Positions 63,483-64,000 of a stretch of 64,000 bases of DNA are shown here, piece after piece. This stretch comes from Castellaniella sp. (lineage in GTDB: Bacteria > Pseudomonadota > Gammaproteobacteria > Burkholderiales > Burkholderiaceae_B). A program made the translations under genes and the position numbers. The notes beneath the pieces are model-generated. The model worked only from the letters and a program-made list of their open reading frames with translations. It was not told where the DNA came from and did no database searches. Where the stretch lies: the NCBI RefSeq assembly GCF_004321985.1, contig NZ_SCQN01000046.1, positions 62,001 through 126,000 on the forward strand. Direction: 5' to 3'. Every line of letters begins with the position of its first letter. Positions within the stretch are counted from its first letter, which is position 1.

Positions 63483-64000
63483 CATTTCTTGAGTAGTGCC
63501 TTCAGCAGTCCCAGCGTCCGGTCGGGCTCCATGTCGCCCGCTGGCGGCGCTGCCTCAGCCTGCAGCCCCATCTCGTCAATGAAGCGCGACGGCTCGCAGG
63601 CGACGTCGTCGCGTCCGCGCCGCCGTTTGCGGCACCAGCTGACCTGCAAGGTCCGCTGAGCGCGGGTGATGCCGACGTACATGAGGCGCCGTTCCTCCTC
63701 GATGCGGCGCACTTGGGCCGCGGCTCCCGCCTCGCTGTCGTCGCCTTCGTCCGTCCCGCCCCGGTGTGGCAGCAGCCCCTCTTCCACACCGATCAGGTAG
63801 ACATAAGGGAATTCCAGCCCCTTGGAGGCGTGCAGCGTCGAAAGCTTGACGGCGTCCGGCTCGTCGTCCTCTGATCGGTCCAGCATGGTGACCAGCGCGA
63901 CGTGCTGCACGAGTTCGAGCAGGGTCATGTCGTCTTCGGCGGCCTTCCGCTTGAGCCAGTCCGTGAGGTCCAGTACGTTGGTCCAGCGGGACTGCGCCTG
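63482..64000 (-). CDS. rep: ATP-dependent DNA helicase Rep (3' end, cut by window edge)
   Basis: The last 172 codons are present, reading through the right edge. Superfamily 1A helicase motifs V and VI are visible: KLSTLHASKGLEFPYVYLIGVEEGLLPH and EEERRLMYVGITRAQ. The wording (PYVYLIGVEEG) and the upstream MTLLELVQH segment match Rep rather than UvrD or PcrA. It works in replication-fork restart and removal of protein blocks. The C-terminal tail ends RTLGLLKALLKK. Confidence 0.9.
   Translation of the reverse strand, partial: QAQSRWTNVLDLTDWLKRKAAEDDMTLLELVQHVALVTMLDRSEDDEPDAVKLSTLHASKGLEFPYVYLIGVEEGLLPHRGGTDEGDDSEAGAAAQVRRIEEERRLMYVGITRAQRTLQVSWCRKRRRGRDDVACEPSRFIDEMGLQAEAAPPAGDMEPDRTLGLLKALLKK

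Overview
The window is a high-GC stretch of a betaproteobacterial chromosome, most like Burkholderiales, family Alcaligenaceae (Bordetella, Achromobacter, Castellaniella, Pusillimonas type). This is inferred from the base composition, the type-2 LeuA, the argS-SPOR-dsbA block, the Lys/Ala/Pro-rich TopB tail, and the liu genes linked to aceK. It is gene-dense, with almost no non-coding sequence. I saw no insertion sequence, prophage, CRISPR array, rRNA or tRNA. No gene is broken; two are cut by the window edges, an isocitrate/isopropylmalate-dehydrogenase-type gene at the left and rep at the right.

1-6.3 kb: a leftward set (aldehyde dehydrogenase, short-chain dehydrogenase, thiM) faces a rightward TRAP transporter (DctP, DctQ, DctM) across a 300-bp divergent region. 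6.4-14.1 kb: a leftward chain of metallo-beta-lactamase-fold hydrolase, cystathionine beta-lyase, smg, gluQ, topB and gnd. 14.1-23.6 kb: leucine/isovalerate catabolism, liuR, liuA, aceK, thiolase, liuB, liuD and an asparaginase. Two near-identical palindromes that look like LiuR operators flank liuR. 23.7-26.8 kb: argS, SPOR protein and dsbA. 26.9-30.7 kb: one large secreted RHS-repeat protein ending in a DUF2235 (Tle1-type) hydrolase domain, with no immunity gene beside it. 30.8-39.7 kb: housekeeping genes (DUF1840, leuA, rpoN, prfC, a LysE exporter, rhlE). leuA is preceded by an unannotated leader ORF with four consecutive Leu codons. 39.9-47.3 kb: TPM protein, the DUF2868/DUF3482 membrane-GTPase pair, and an overlapping CLC channel and CPA1 antiporter.

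47.3-56.9 kb holds the most coherent accessory system: ridA faces an operon of a peptide-type ABC transporter (five genes), a fold-III PLP D-serine dehydratase-like enzyme, an RpiR regulator and an N-acyl-D-amino-acid deacylase. The intergenic region carries two TGTAAT-n3-ATTACA-type palindromes, one at the predicted transcription start. The proposed flow is uptake of N-acyl-D-amino acids or D-residue peptides, deacylation, dehydration/deamination to a reactive enamine, and hydrolysis of that enamine by RidA.

57.6-63.0 kb: a CUT1-type ABC transporter translationally coupled to an FMN-dependent alpha-hydroxy-acid dehydrogenase, suggesting uptake and oxidation of one substrate. The end holds a 77-aa unknown protein under a promoter with two AGGGTAAACCC repeats, a strong terminator, and the 3' end of rep.
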